A stretch of 64,000 bases of DNA, taken from the NCBI GenBank assembly GCA_964452915.1, contig CAYVNW010000007.1, forward strand, positions 14,284 through 78,283. The letters are read 5' to 3'. Every line of letters starts with the position of its first letter. The first letter of the stretch is position 1. This DNA is from Colivivens sp964452915 (GTDB lineage Bacteria > Bacteroidota > Bacteroidia > Bacteroidales > Bacteroidaceae). The notes below the pieces were generated by a model, which did no database searches, was not told where the DNA came from, and saw only the letters and a list, made by a program, of their open reading frames with translations. The position numbers were made by a program, and so were the translations under genes. Of this stretch, positions 43,600-53,376 are shown piece after piece.

Positions 43600-45048
43600 T
43601 TAGCTGCCGGCGGCTGTAAAGAGCCCGTTGAAGATGCACGAACAGATGCCAAAGAGTAAGATGCCGCCGGTGGTGAGTATCAGAGCGAAGCGAGTGTTGT
43701 GATCGGCAGTGAAGGCTGGCAATGGGTTATCGCTTTTCTTGATATACATGGCCTTTACGATGAGCAGATAGTAGTAGAGTGATACTACTGTGTTGATCAG
43801 TGCTATGAATACCACGAGGTATGCCAGGGTCGACCCCTCCTTTGCGGCAGCCATGAAGACAAAGAATTTCGAGAACATGCCGGCGAAAGGCGGAATACCG
43901 GCCAGTGAGAAAAGTGCCAGTGTCATGAGGAACGCCAAACGTGGGTTTGTCTGATAGAATCCATTGTATGCAGCTATCATAGTGCTACCATTGCTGTGTT
44001 GTTCCACGGTGTTGATAACGGCGAACACTGTCATGTTGCCAACAACGTAGACGAGCACATAATACATCAGCGAAGCCATGCCTATCTGCGATGCTCCAAT
44101 CGTGGCAAGCATGATATAACCTGCCTGTGAGATTGAGCTGAACGCCATGAAGCGCTTGAGCTCCGACTGGCGGATGGCAAAGAGGTTGCTGATGGTGATG
44201 CTGAGCACAATGACGATGTAGAGCAGATATTCCCAGTATTGTGTCAACGGGGCAAAGGCACGGGTGAGCACAACCATTAGGGCGAATGCGGCCGCACCTT
44301 TCGAAACTACACTCAGATAGCCCGTCACAGCAGTAGGGGCACCCTGATAGGTGTCGGCTGTCCAAAGATGGAAAGGTACGAGTGACAGTTTGAAACCCAG
44401 TCCGCTAAAGAAGAATACGAGTCCCATGATGATCATTGTCAGCTGTCCTTGGTTTCCGCCGTAGGACGTGATGGCTGCGGCAACATCGTCAAAATAGAGC
44501 GTGCCTACAGCGCCATAGAGGATGGACTGTCCATAGAGCATCACACCGGTGGAGAAGGTGGCGGAGAGTACGAATTTAGCGGCGGCCTCGGCTGAGCGGT
44601 TCTTATATTTGTCGAATGCCACGAGACATGCCATAGGCAGTGATGCCATCTCAAGTCCGAGGAAGAAGAGCATGAAGTTGCCGCTTGATATCATGACGTA
44701 CATACCCAATAGGGTGGAAAGCACCAGCAGGTGAAATTCACCGGCACGCTCCTGTGCGTCACGCTCCAGCCATGATTGAGCCACAAGGGTGACGATGAGT
44801 GTTCCGAAGGTAAGGATGAGCTTCATCGCCTGTGTGGCTTGTGTGGCAATATAGAGTCCGCCAAAGGCTTCTGCCGGCTGGGAGACAGCACATACACCTG
44901 TTTGAAGCACAAGCATCGTTGTCATAAAGATGCCAAGAGTATGTACTTTTGTATTTCCCATGCTCAGCAGGCCGGCAAATAACATAATTAACAAGGCGAC
45001 AACAAGTGTTGCCTCCGACTGCATGTGAAGGAATTGTCCGTAATCCAT
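43600..45048 (-). CDS. nuoN: NADH-quinone oxidoreductase subunit N
   Basis: A 482-residue antiporter-like membrane subunit of complex I with about 13-14 hydrophobic segments. SLVPFHLWTADTYQGAPTAVTGYLSVVSKGAAAFAL holds the conserved channel lysine/proline region. SISQAGYIMLA and FSLAGIPPFAGMFSKFFVF give the second half-channel. It pumps protons in the membrane arm. Last gene of the operon, 25 bases after nuoM and followed by a terminator. Confidence 0.96.
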   Translation of the reverse strand: MDYGQFLHMQSEATLVVALLIMLFAGLLSMGNTKVHTLGIFMTTMLVLQTGVCAVSQPAEAFGGLYIATQATQAMKLILTFGTLIVTLVAQSWLERDAQERAGEFHLLVLSTLLGMYVMISSGNFMLFFLGLEMASLPMACLVAFDKYKNRSAEAAAKFVLSATFSTGVMLYGQSILYGAVGTLYFDDVAAAITSYGGNQGQLTMIIMGLVFFFSGLGFKLSLVPFHLWTADTYQGAPTAVTGYLSVVSKGAAAFALMVVLTRAFAPLTQYWEYLLYIVIVLSITISNLFAIRQSELKRFMAFSSISQAGYIMLATIGASQIGMASLMYYVLVYVVGNMTVFAVINTVEQHSNGSTMIAAYNGFYQTNPRLAFLMTLALFSLAGIPPFAGMFSKFFVFMAAAKEGSTLAYLVVFIALINTVVSLYYYLLIVKAMYIKKSDNPLPAFTADHNTRFALILTTGGILLFGICSCIFNGLFTAAGS

Positions 45049-45073
45049 TGTTCTGTTTCTTTTTATTTAGGAA

Positions 45074-46555
45074 TTAAAGGATGTTTGCCAAAATGGGTTC
45101 TATGGCGTTGCTAATCACCTTGCTGACCCACAGAGGAAACAGCCCGAGACCGGCTACGCAAGCTATGAGGCATACGACGGCGATGCGCTCATTCCACGAC
45201 GCGTCGGTCAGTTCGAGGAAATGAGGATTCTTCACCTCGCCGTAGAGTATCTTTCCAACCACCCGCAGTATGTAGACGGCGGTGATGACGATGCTGGTGC
45301 AGGCGAGGATGGTGCAAATGCGGCGGAATGCGCCGTCGTTCTCAAACGAACCCACGAAGACGTTCATCTCGGCAACGAAACCTGAGAAACCGGGCAGACC
45401 GAGGTTTGCCAAACCTGCTATGACATAGCCTACAGCAAGGAAGGGCATAATCTTCATCAGTCCATCGAGGTAGCGGATATCGCGGGTGTGGGTACGGCCA
45501 TAAATCATGCCGATGAGGGCGAAGAAGAGTGCGGTCATCAGTCCGTGCGACAGCATTTGCAGGATTGCACCGGTGCATGATGTCTTAGTCATCATCAGCA
45601 GGGCGAAGAGCACCAAGCCGCAGTGCGACACCGACGAGTAGGCATTGATGTACTTCAGGTCGGTTTGCACACAGGCCGAAAAGGCTCCGTATACCACAGA
45701 GATGGTGGCAAGAATCAGAAATATCCATGCCAGTTCCCTGGCGGCTTCGGGCAGCAGATACATGGCCACGCGGAAGCATCCGTATCCTCCGAGCTTCATC
45801 AGCACGCCTGCATGGAGCATCGACACTGCTGTGGGTGCCGAAGCATGACCGTCGGGCGACCATGTGTGGAATGGGAACATAGCCCCTAACACACCAAAAC
45901 CGATGAAAATGAATGGAAAGAACACCTTTTGCACCTCCACAGGTATGTTGTGCATGGCGGCGATCGCCGTCACGTTCATAGTGGTAGCCCCGCTGAAATA
46001 GTAGATGCCGAGGATGCCTATGATAAGCAGGGCCGAACCGCCCATCAGCATCAGCGTCAGTTTCATGGCGGCATACTCCTTGTTGCCGCTGCCCCAAACG
46101 CCAATCAGCAGATACATAGGGATGAGTGCGACCTCGTAGAACATGAACATGGTAAAAAGGTCGGTGCATATAAAGAACCCGTATACACCGGTAGAGAGCA
46201 GGGTGAACCAAAGGAAATATTCCTTGGTCATAGGTTTCAGTCGCCAAGAGGCAAAAGTGCCGGTGAATACGATGATGCTCGACAGCAACAGCATCACCAC
46301 CGATATGCCGTCAAGCCCCACAGAGTATGCAATGTTGAGTGGCTTGAACCATGGTGTGCTTGCCGTGAGCAACATCACGTCGGTGTTGCCGTCAGCGCGC
46401 TGCTGAACGAAATAGACGGTCAGCCAAATAGACAGTGCCAGCAGGCACGATGCGCCGGTCACCATCACTCCACGTATCTGGTTGAGACTCTTGCTCAGCC
46501 AAAGTCCAAGGAGCATCAGGGCCGGGATTATTACGAATGATGTCAGTATACTCAT
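45074..46555 (-). CDS. nuoM: NADH-quinone oxidoreductase subunit M
   Basis: A 493-residue antiporter-like membrane subunit with about 14 segments. The proton-path Glu lies in MFYEVALIPMYLLIGVWG and the Lys in FPFHTWSPDGHASAPTAVSMLHAGVLMKLGGYG. YSSVSHCGLVLFALLMM and NLGLPGFSGFVAEMNVFVGSF follow, as in all NuoM proteins. Length matches the family. It lies between nuoL (28 bases) and nuoN. Confidence 0.97.
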   Translation of the reverse strand: MSILTSFVIIPALMLLGLWLSKSLNQIRGVMVTGASCLLALSIWLTVYFVQQRADGNTDVMLLTASTPWFKPLNIAYSVGLDGISVVMLLLSSIIVFTGTFASWRLKPMTKEYFLWFTLLSTGVYGFFICTDLFTMFMFYEVALIPMYLLIGVWGSGNKEYAAMKLTLMLMGGSALLIIGILGIYYFSGATTMNVTAIAAMHNIPVEVQKVFFPFIFIGFGVLGAMFPFHTWSPDGHASAPTAVSMLHAGVLMKLGGYGCFRVAMYLLPEAARELAWIFLILATISVVYGAFSACVQTDLKYINAYSSVSHCGLVLFALLMMTKTSCTGAILQMLSHGLMTALFFALIGMIYGRTHTRDIRYLDGLMKIMPFLAVGYVIAGLANLGLPGFSGFVAEMNVFVGSFENDGAFRRICTILACTSIVITAVYILRVVGKILYGEVKNPHFLELTDASWNERIAVVCLIACVAGLGLFPLWVSKVISNAIEPILANIL

Positions 46556-46583
46556 TATTCTGATTTTTATTGTTTCACAATAT

Positions 46584-48578
46584 TCAGATTGCGCAAGCCA
46601 ACAATATCAACGTCAGTGCAACCGTACCGGTGATGATCCACGCAGCATAGTGGCGCACGTCGCCACTCTGCCAAGGGCGAATTGATTCGCCTGTCTTGTT
46701 GGTACCCCACGACAGGAAGTCGAATGTACCGTCAACCACATGGCGGTCGAACCACGCAATGGGCGTCGAGATGCAGCGGAAGATGATGCGATGGGTTACG
46801 TACTGCCATATCTCGTCCTGATAGAAACGCTTGTAGGCGGCACGGTGCAGATGTGGAAACATCTTATAGAGGCGGTCAGCGACAGGCTGACTCTCTCCTT
46901 TATATATATATGTTGCGAGGGCGATGCCAAGTATGGCTATCGCCGTAGATGTCAGTGCTATCGGCATGTTGAAGTGGATTGTGTAGTCGGTGCCGCTGGC
47001 TGTCACAAACGAACCGAAGCTGCCGCTCCATCCTGCGAATCCGCCAATTGTGGTATAAATACCCACGCCCATAGTAATGATACAGAGGATGATCAGTGGC
47101 AATGTCATGGTCAGTGGTGCCTCGTGTGGAATGTTGCCGGCATGGGCTTCTTTGTTTTCCGTCCCCCAAAAGATGCCGTAGTAGAGGCGGAACATATAGA
47201 ATGCAGTCATAGCTGCGATACCTGTCATGATCCATCCCACCACGTGGCTATAGGCAAAGCAAGCGGTGATGATCTCGTCTTTCGAAGAGAATCCCGAGAA
47301 GAACGGGATGCCGGCAATTGCCAAGCAACTGATGAGGAATGTGATATGCGTGACAGGCATATATTTGCGTAAGCCTCCCATGAGTGCCATCTCATTGGAC
47401 CGGACGGCATGGATGATGCATCCTGCGCCCAGGAAGAGGCAAGCCTTAAACATGGCGTGGGTGAACAAGTGGAACATCGAAGCCATATAGCCCAACTGTG
47501 CGTGGTTGTCGAGTACGCCCTCATGGCCTGGCAGACAAACACCAAGTGCAACCATCATAAAGGCTATCTGTGAAATCGTGGAGAATGCCAACACACGCTT
47601 GATGTCGCTCTGGACACAAGCTACGGCAGCTGCATAGAAAGCCGTCAACACACCCGTCCACACCACAATGCTTAGCTGGGGTTGTGCATATTCTATCCAC
47701 AGGGGGAACATACGTGCAATTTGAAACACACCGGCTACTACCATCGTTGCCGCATGGATGAGCGCCGATACAGGTGTAGGGCCCTCCATGGCATCGGGCA
47801 GCCAAATGTGCAATGGGAACATGGCACTCTTTCCTGCTCCACCGATAAACATTAAAACGAGTGCGGTTGGAAGGATAAAGCCTCCGGCGGCCACTGCCTT
47901 TGCCGTGTTGGCGGCAATGAATGGTGTGGTTCCTGCACCCATCTGTATGTTACCGGCAAATGAGAAGCTAAACGACTCGGTATAGAACCCGAATATCAAT
48001 ATACCGATGAGGAAGAACAAGTCGGCAAAACGTGTCACGATGAATGCCTTCTTTGATGCTGCGATGGCTGGCTTCAGTGGGTAATAGAATCCAATGAGCA
48101 GATAAGAAGACACGCCCACCAGCTCCCAAAACAGATACATCTGGAAGATGTTAGTGGCAACGACGAGTCCGAGCATCGACATGGTGAACAGGCTCAGGAA
48201 AGCATAGTAGCGTTGGAATCCTTTCTCACCATGCATATAGCCAAACGAATAGATGTGCACCATGAGGCTGACGACAGATATCACAATCAGCATCATCACC
48301 GAGATGGGATCGAGCAATATACCTATATCGAAGTGCAATTGTCCGAGTGGCATCCATGTGAAGTTGTAAGGTACAATGGTGGCATAGGTCCCGTCAGCCA
48401 GTCGGGGAGTCTGGAAATAGTTGAACGCAGTAAGGAAAGACAGCGCGGTGACGAGTCCGAGCGAAGTGGTGCCGATGAGGCCTGCAACCTTATGCGGCAT
48501 CTTCATTCCGGCCAGTCCTAATACGAGGAAAGATAACGCCGGCAGAAGAATAATCAAAAATGTATAACTGTAGTCCAT
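46584..48578 (-). CDS. nuoL: NADH-quinone oxidoreductase subunit L
   Basis: A 664-residue membrane subunit, the most distal proton pump of complex I. The core has LFWELVGVSSYLLIGFYY (channel Glu), FPLHIWLPDAMEGPTPVSALIHAATMVVAGVF (channel Lys) and AFSTISQIAFMMVALG. AGIPFFSGFSSKDEI is also conserved. The C-terminus carries the long lateral helix region expected for NuoL (residues after about 500), followed by a charged stretch and a last membrane anchor. Gap to nuoK is 10 bases. Confidence 0.97.
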   Translation of the reverse strand: MDYSYTFLIILLPALSFLVLGLAGMKMPHKVAGLIGTTSLGLVTALSFLTAFNYFQTPRLADGTYATIVPYNFTWMPLGQLHFDIGILLDPISVMMLIVISVVSLMVHIYSFGYMHGEKGFQRYYAFLSLFTMSMLGLVVATNIFQMYLFWELVGVSSYLLIGFYYPLKPAIAASKKAFIVTRFADLFFLIGILIFGFYTESFSFSFAGNIQMGAGTTPFIAANTAKAVAAGGFILPTALVLMFIGGAGKSAMFPLHIWLPDAMEGPTPVSALIHAATMVVAGVFQIARMFPLWIEYAQPQLSIVVWTGVLTAFYAAAVACVQSDIKRVLAFSTISQIAFMMVALGVCLPGHEGVLDNHAQLGYMASMFHLFTHAMFKACLFLGAGCIIHAVRSNEMALMGGLRKYMPVTHITFLISCLAIAGIPFFSGFSSKDEIITACFAYSHVVGWIMTGIAAMTAFYMFRLYYGIFWGTENKEAHAGNIPHEAPLTMTLPLIILCIITMGVGIYTTIGGFAGWSGSFGSFVTASGTDYTIHFNMPIALTSTAIAILGIALATYIYKGESQPVADRLYKMFPHLHRAAYKRFYQDEIWQYVTHRIIFRCISTPIAWFDRHVVDGTFDFLSWGTNKTGESIRPWQSGDVRHYAAWIITGTVALTLILLACAI

Positions 48579-48588
48579 TACCTCTTAA

Positions 48589-48897
48589 TTACCCTTTCAT
48601 GTTTTTTATACTGTCAACGGTGTCGCTCTTAAAGCGGCGATACACGTTGATGATGATTGCAATCGCTACCGCCGATTCAGCGGCACTTACTCCGATGGAG
48701 AAGAGTGTCATAAACATACCCTCCATGCCATTGGGGTACACCAGCCTGTTGAATGCGGCGAAGTTAATATCCACTGCATTAAGTATCAATTCGACAGAGA
48801 TGAGCATGGCAATCAAGTTCCGGCGTGTCACGAAACCGAATACACCGATGAAGAAGAGCAGTGCGCTCACTATGAAATATAGTTCTACCGGTATCAT
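48589..48897 (-). CDS. nuoK: NADH-quinone oxidoreductase subunit K
   Basis: A 102-residue subunit with three membrane helices. The start at 48897 (MIPVELYFIVSALLF) is chosen because an earlier in-frame ATG would begin inside nuoJ. Two conserved membrane Glu residues of the E-channel appear in MLISVELILNAVDINFAAF and AAESAVAIAIIINVYRR. It lies 5 bases after nuoJ. Confidence 0.95.
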   Translation of the reverse strand: MIPVELYFIVSALLFFIGVFGFVTRRNLIAMLISVELILNAVDINFAAFNRLVYPNGMEGMFMTLFSIGVSAAESAVAIAIIINVYRRFKSDTVDSIKNMKG

Positions 48898-48902
48898 AAG
48901 TC

Positions 48903-49436
48903 TTAGTCCTCCTTTCTTGATACTACTAATGCTCCGATGATGCATGCCAACAGAAAGAGCGAGAAAAACTCGAAGGGAAGCACGTACTGGTACTTGTCGG
49001 CACCAATGAGTGCATAGCCTATTTCACGCACCGGTATCTCCTTCCCCTCTGTCGTCATCTTGGTGGCGTATACGGACGTGGAATGAAGCATATCGTTTTT
49101 GAGAAACACCAGAACCACCATGGCACATCCCACTACTGAGAGCAAAACTCCCATGATGATGCGGCTGTCCTTCAGTCGTTCCACCATACCCTGTAGGGTA
49201 CGCTTGCTGACGATTTGTATGCTGATGACATAGATCATCGTCACACCGCCGGCATACACTGCAATTTGTGCAGCGGCAAGAAAGGTGTAGTCGAGCAGGA
49301 AATAAAGGCCTGCCACTCCGAAGAGCACAAACAGCATGAATGTTGCGGCTCTCATGATTCGCTTCGTTATCACACACATCACTGCTGAACCGATGATGAC
49401 AACGGCGAAGATGAAAAACATTATTAAATTAAACAT
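48903..49436 (-). CDS. nuoJ: NADH-quinone oxidoreductase subunit J
   Basis: A 177-residue membrane subunit with five helices. LLDYTFLAAAQIAVYAGGVTMIYVISIQIV holds the pi-bulge helix region conserved in NuoJ. A periplasmic loop of about 45 residues (115-155) precedes the final helix, which ends in VVSRKED. It sits between nuoI (5 bases) and nuoK. Confidence 0.94.
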   Translation of the reverse strand: MFNLIMFFIFAVVIIGSAVMCVITKRIMRAATFMLFVLFGVAGLYFLLDYTFLAAAQIAVYAGGVTMIYVISIQIVSKRTLQGMVERLKDSRIIMGVLLSVVGCAMVVLVFLKNDMLHSTSVYATKMTTEGKEIPVREIGYALIGADKYQYVLPFEFFSLFLLACIIGALVVSRKED

Positions 49437-49441
49437 AGTAC

Positions 49442-49987
49442 TTACTTTGTTTTAGTATTGAACTTACCGATAGTCATCGTCGCACCACCCTCCAAGAGGT
49501 TGCCAAGTGATCCTCCTTGATATACTTCTTTGTCGAGATGAAGCACGAGGCTGTTGCGGTCGAACACGGCATTTTCGAAATCGTTGACAAATTCGATTGC
49601 ATCGAAGTTGCAGGCATTAGTGCAGAGTTGACAGAACATGCAGTCGCCCAAATCGTACAGATAGTCGTCGAGTACCTTTTTCTTCTTTCCGGTATCGGGA
49701 TCTTCCTGTATGTGCGAGGTTATCTTGATAGTGCCGTTTGGGCATGCCTTCTCACACAGTGTGCAAGCCGTGCATTTATATCGGTTGTCTTCGTTGCGTT
49801 TGAATGCCAAGCGTCCGCGATGGCGCTTAGCCACGTGGAGCGTCGTCTTGCGGTTCTCGGGGTATTGCTCCGTTGACTTATTGGTGAGGAGGTCCTTGAA
49901 ATATTCTTTCCATGTCACCTTCATTCCCGTCAGGAGCGTCTTCAGTCCGTGTCCGAGTTCCTTGAAATATGATTGATTATTTCTCAT
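49442..49987 (-). CDS. nuoI: NADH-quinone oxidoreductase subunit I
   Basis: A 181-residue peripheral subunit that carries clusters N6a and N6b. Two 4Fe-4S motifs are visible: CTACTLCEKACPNG (near 75-88) and CMFCQLCTNACNF (near 115-128). The N-terminal amphipathic helix (YFKELGHGLKTLLTGMKVTW) anchors it to the membrane arm. The C-terminal about 45 residues beyond the clusters are typical of Bacteroidetes. Gap to nuoH is 14 bases. Confidence 0.95.
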   Translation of the reverse strand: MRNNQSYFKELGHGLKTLLTGMKVTWKEYFKDLLTNKSTEQYPENRKTTLHVAKRHRGRLAFKRNEDNRYKCTACTLCEKACPNGTIKITSHIQEDPDTGKKKKVLDDYLYDLGDCMFCQLCTNACNFDAIEFVNDFENAVFDRNSLVLHLDKEVYQGGSLGNLLEGGATMTIGKFNTKTK

Positions 49988-50001
49988 ATATTTCTGTCTC
50001 C

Positions 50002-51090
50002 TTATTTAATATACCATCCAAGGGCAACCACAACAGTCATTAGCGCAAGGTTGATTAGTGCCAGTGGCATGAGGATTTTCCATTCCAGTTTCAGTATATG
50101 GTCGATGCGCAGACGTGGAAATGTCCATTTAATCCACATCAGCAACCACACGAGAAAAAATGTCTTGCCCATAAACCACACGATGCCGGGGACATAGTTC
50201 ATCACCTGGTCAAAGCCTTCTATGCCAATGTTGACCGGTGCCCATCCGCCGAGGAATACGGCGGCAGCAATACCGGCAATGATAAACAGGTTGAGGAACT
50301 CTGCCAGATAGAAGAATCCGAATCCCATTCCCGAATACTCAGTGTGGTGACCTGCAGTCAGCTCGCTCTCCGCCTCTGCCATGTCGAATGGACCACGGTT
50401 CGCCTCTGCATTACCGGCAATGAGGAACACAAGGAAGGCTATGACGGCAGGTATGTGGCCTTGGAAGATGAGCCAGTGCCATGGACCGGTCTGTGCTTCT
50501 ACGATTCCCGACATTTGTGTCGTGCCGGTCAGCACTACGGCGGTGATCAGACAAAGACAGAGCGACATTTCGTAGGAAATCATCTGTACGGCACTGCGCA
50601 TCGCTGAGACCACCGAATACTTGTTGTTGGAGCTCCATCCGGCCAGAAATATACCCACAACTCCTATCGACGAGATGGCCGTCAGCAGAAAAACACCCAC
50701 ATTGAAGTTGAGGATGGTGGCGCCATTGTTCCAAGGCAGAAACGAGAATGCTCCCATTGATCCTGCGATGACAAGCAGAGGCGCCACGACGTAGAGCAGT
50801 TTGTCAGCTCTGTCAACGGAGAATATCTCTTTGACAAGCATCTTCAAGACGTCGGCAAACACCTGCATCAGTCCCCAATAGCCAACACGCATCGGGCCGA
50901 GGCGGCACTGGAAGTAGGCACATACCTTTCGCTCCATAAGAATCAGTGCGATGGCAATCAGTGCATAACTAGCCAGGAGACATACACCCACCAACACGCA
51001 TTCTATTAATGTCGCCCAAAAGGAGTTCAGTCCGATTGTGGACTGTAGCAGTTGGTCGAACCAGTTTGTTATTATTGAAAAGTCGAACAT
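50002..51090 (-). CDS. nuoH: NADH-quinone oxidoreductase subunit H
   Basis: A 362-residue membrane subunit with eight to nine helices that forms the quinone chamber. Conserved elements are ERKVCAYFQCRLGPMRVGYWGLMQVFADVLKMLVKE, the E-rich loop NRGPFDMAEAESELTAGHHTEYSGM and WIKWTFPRLRIDHILKLEWK near the end. Full length. Confidence 0.96.
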   Translation of the reverse strand: MFDFSIITNWFDQLLQSTIGLNSFWATLIECVLVGVCLLASYALIAIALILMERKVCAYFQCRLGPMRVGYWGLMQVFADVLKMLVKEIFSVDRADKLLYVVAPLLVIAGSMGAFSFLPWNNGATILNFNVGVFLLTAISSIGVVGIFLAGWSSNNKYSVVSAMRSAVQMISYEMSLCLCLITAVVLTGTTQMSGIVEAQTGPWHWLIFQGHIPAVIAFLVFLIAGNAEANRGPFDMAEAESELTAGHHTEYSGMGFGFFYLAEFLNLFIIAGIAAAVFLGGWAPVNIGIEGFDQVMNYVPGIVWFMGKTFFLVWLLMWIKWTFPRLRIDHILKLEWKILMPLALINLALMTVVVALGWYIK

Positions 51091-51109
51091 GATAATTTAT
51101 CTGTTTCTG

Positions 51110-52675
51110 TTAACGGTCGATGTCGGGTATCACGAAGTCTATGGCTGCAACAGTAGCCACAAGGTCGGCAAGTTTCTGTCCGCGCAGCATGTGGTCGAGT
51201 GCTCCAACGAGCGAAAGTCCCATTGGGCGCATCTTCAGCCGGTATGGGCTCTTTTCTCCATGTGAGTCGAGATATACGCCAAACTCACCGCTTGCCCCCT
51301 CTACTGAGAAGTACCACTGTCCCTCAGGTACCTTTATGATGGATTTCTGTCTTACGTAGAAACTGCCTTCGGGGATATTGTCGATGAGTTGCCCGATGAT
51401 GTGCAGACTTTGATACATCTCCTGAATGTGGCAGGTGTAGCGGTCCATCGAGTCGCAACCGGTCATGATGATCTGCTCCCATTCCACCTGGTCGTACATA
51501 TCGTATGGATGGTTCTTGCGTACATCGTTTTTCCAGCCCGATGCACGTCCGGCCGGGCCTGTCACTGCATAGCTAATACAGTCGGTGAGGTTCATTGGTC
51601 CTACCTTCTCAAAGCGGTTGTGAGTTATGATGTTATCGCCAAACACGTCAACATACTCCTGGATTATGGGCCTCAAATACTTTATCAATGCCTTTACGTT
51701 AGTAACGAAATCGGGATCGATGTCGTCTTGCAGACCGCCAATACGATAGTAGTTTTGTATGAGCCGTCCGCCCGTCGTCTCCTCCATACAGTTGAGTACA
51801 TGCTCACGGTCGCGCATGGAATAGAGGAAGGCGGTCAGTGCTCCCATGTCTTGTGCGCAGCATCCCACATACAGCAGGTGTGAGCTGAGACGTTGAAGCT
51901 CGTCCATGATGGTGCGGATATACTTGATGCGGTCGGTTAGTTCTATTCCCATACCTTCTTCAATGACTCCTACCAGTGCGTGGCGGTGCATCATTGCCGA
52001 CAAATAATTCAGCCGGTCGGTCAGTGCGAGCGTTTGAGGATAGGTATAGCTTTCACACATCTTCTCGATGCCGCGGTGGATATATCCGAGGTGTGGATAT
52101 ATGCGTTTCACAGTCTCACCATCGAGCATGGTCTGCAAGCGTAGCACGCCGTGTGTTGACGGATGCTGCGGACCAATGTTGATCACATAGTCATCGGCGG
52201 TGAACAGCTTGTTCCTCTTCGAACAGAGATGGCCATTTTTGTCGATCCAATACTCCATTCCATAATCGGGCTTCTTGTCATCGGTGAGTGAATACTCATC
52301 GTTGAACATCCAGTCTTTACGGAAGGGATGACCTTTGAAGTCGTTGCGCAAGAAAAGTCTGCGCATGTCGGGATGTCCGAGGAAGAGTATGCCAAAGAAG
52401 TCATATACCTCGCGCTCGAGCATACCGGCGACAGCCCAGAGGGTTACAACGGTGGGGATGACTCTATTCCCATCCACCTCTTTAGCGCACACCTTTACGC
52501 TACAGCGTTCGTGGCTCTCAGTGTCCTCAAGGATATAGATGCAGCCGAGGCCTTCGTCCGTACCAAAGTCTTCGCCTACGATGGTGACAAGATAGTCAAA
52601 GTGCCGCTTGTCTCTCAAGTTCTGCATCTCTGAGGTGAACTTGTCGAAATCGAATACAATGTGATTCAGTTTCAT
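51110..52675 (-). CDS. nuoCD: Fused NADH-quinone oxidoreductase subunit C/D
   Basis: A 521-residue fusion. Residues about 1-130 are NuoC (30-kDa subunit; VYDFFGILFLGHPDMRRLFL with GHPFRKDW). Residues about 140-521 are NuoD (49-kDa subunit; NIGPQHPSTHGVLR, HLGYIHRGIEKMCE, YVGCCAQDMGALTAFLY, GPAGRASGWKNDVRK, and a terminal DFVIPDIDR). The quinone-binding His of QHPSTHG is present. C/D fusion is known in several phyla and E. coli. It overlaps nuoB by 4 bases. Confidence 0.96.
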   Translation of the reverse strand: MKLNHIVFDFDKFTSEMQNLRDKRHFDYLVTIVGEDFGTDEGLGCIYILEDTESHERCSVKVCAKEVDGNRVIPTVVTLWAVAGMLEREVYDFFGILFLGHPDMRRLFLRNDFKGHPFRKDWMFNDEYSLTDDKKPDYGMEYWIDKNGHLCSKRNKLFTADDYVINIGPQHPSTHGVLRLQTMLDGETVKRIYPHLGYIHRGIEKMCESYTYPQTLALTDRLNYLSAMMHRHALVGVIEEGMGIELTDRIKYIRTIMDELQRLSSHLLYVGCCAQDMGALTAFLYSMRDREHVLNCMEETTGGRLIQNYYRIGGLQDDIDPDFVTNVKALIKYLRPIIQEYVDVFGDNIITHNRFEKVGPMNLTDCISYAVTGPAGRASGWKNDVRKNHPYDMYDQVEWEQIIMTGCDSMDRYTCHIQEMYQSLHIIGQLIDNIPEGSFYVRQKSIIKVPEGQWYFSVEGASGEFGVYLDSHGEKSPYRLKMRPMGLSLVGALDHMLRGQKLADLVATVAAIDFVIPDIDR

Positions 52676-53376
52676 GTGTCCTTCTCTTTGTTTATCTGTT
52701 CAACAAACTCCGGTGGTACGTCGGTCACAACGATTGGTTCGCGACGATGATCGCCCAGCCGTCGTGCAGTAAGCTCCTCGTTCGAAATGCCCAACTCACG
52801 CTCGGCTTTGTCCTGTTTGTGGTTTACGCAACCAAAGAACTTCTCAATTTTCACCTTGCGCTGCAACTGCATCATTCCATACATGATTGCCTCCGGACGT
52901 GGAGGACAGCCAGGGATAAACACATCCACCGGCAATATTTCATCGATTCCCTTCACTACATGGTAGCTTGACTTAAATGGTCCGCCACTGATGGCGCATC
53001 CGCCCACTGCCACCACGTATTTAGGTTCCGCCATTTCGTCGTAGAGACGTTTGAGTGCGGGTGCCATCTTGTGTGTGATAGTACCGGCGCACATGATTAG
53101 GTCCGCTTGCCGGGGAGAGTTACGCGTCACCTCAAAACCGAAGCGGGCGAAGTCGTAGCGCGAGCATCCGCATGCCATGAACTCGATGCCGCAGCAGGAT
53201 GTGGCAAAGGTTAACGACCACAGTGAGTTGCTTCGTCCCCAGTTGATCAACCGGTCGAGCGATCCGGTCAACACGTTGACACCACCTTTGTGCAGTTCGT
53301 CGACGAGTCGCTCCAGAGTGCTGTTGTCTTTGAATTCCTCGTAAGGGATACTTTTGATTTTCGGTTTTATTTCCAT
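52672..53376 (-). CDS. nuoB: NADH-quinone oxidoreductase subunit B
   Basis: A 234-residue subunit that carries the terminal cluster N2. The tandem-cysteine motif is ATSCCGIEFMACG, followed by the downstream CAGTITHKMAP, AVGGCAISGGPF and VFIPGCPPRPEA, giving the four ligand cysteines. The C-terminus is extended by about 50 residues over short family members (a VNHKQDKAERELGISNEEL region). It overlaps nuoA by 10 bases and nuoCD by 4. Confidence 0.97.
   Translation of the reverse strand: MEIKPKIKSIPYEEFKDNSTLERLVDELHKGGVNVLTGSLDRLINWGRSNSLWSLTFATSCCGIEFMACGCSRYDFARFGFEVTRNSPRQADLIMCAGTITHKMAPALKRLYDEMAEPKYVVAVGGCAISGGPFKSSYHVVKGIDEILPVDVFIPGCPPRPEAIMYGMMQLQRKVKIEKFFGCVNHKQDKAERELGISNEELTARRLGDHRREPIVVTDVPPEFVEQINKEKDT

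Noticed and set aside
45585..46540. Long open frames of about 200 codons on both strands inside nuoM
   Set aside because: They overlap a full, well-conserved nuoM frame, show no domain or normal composition (runs of His, Arg, Cys), and arise from the GC-rich codon use of that gene.
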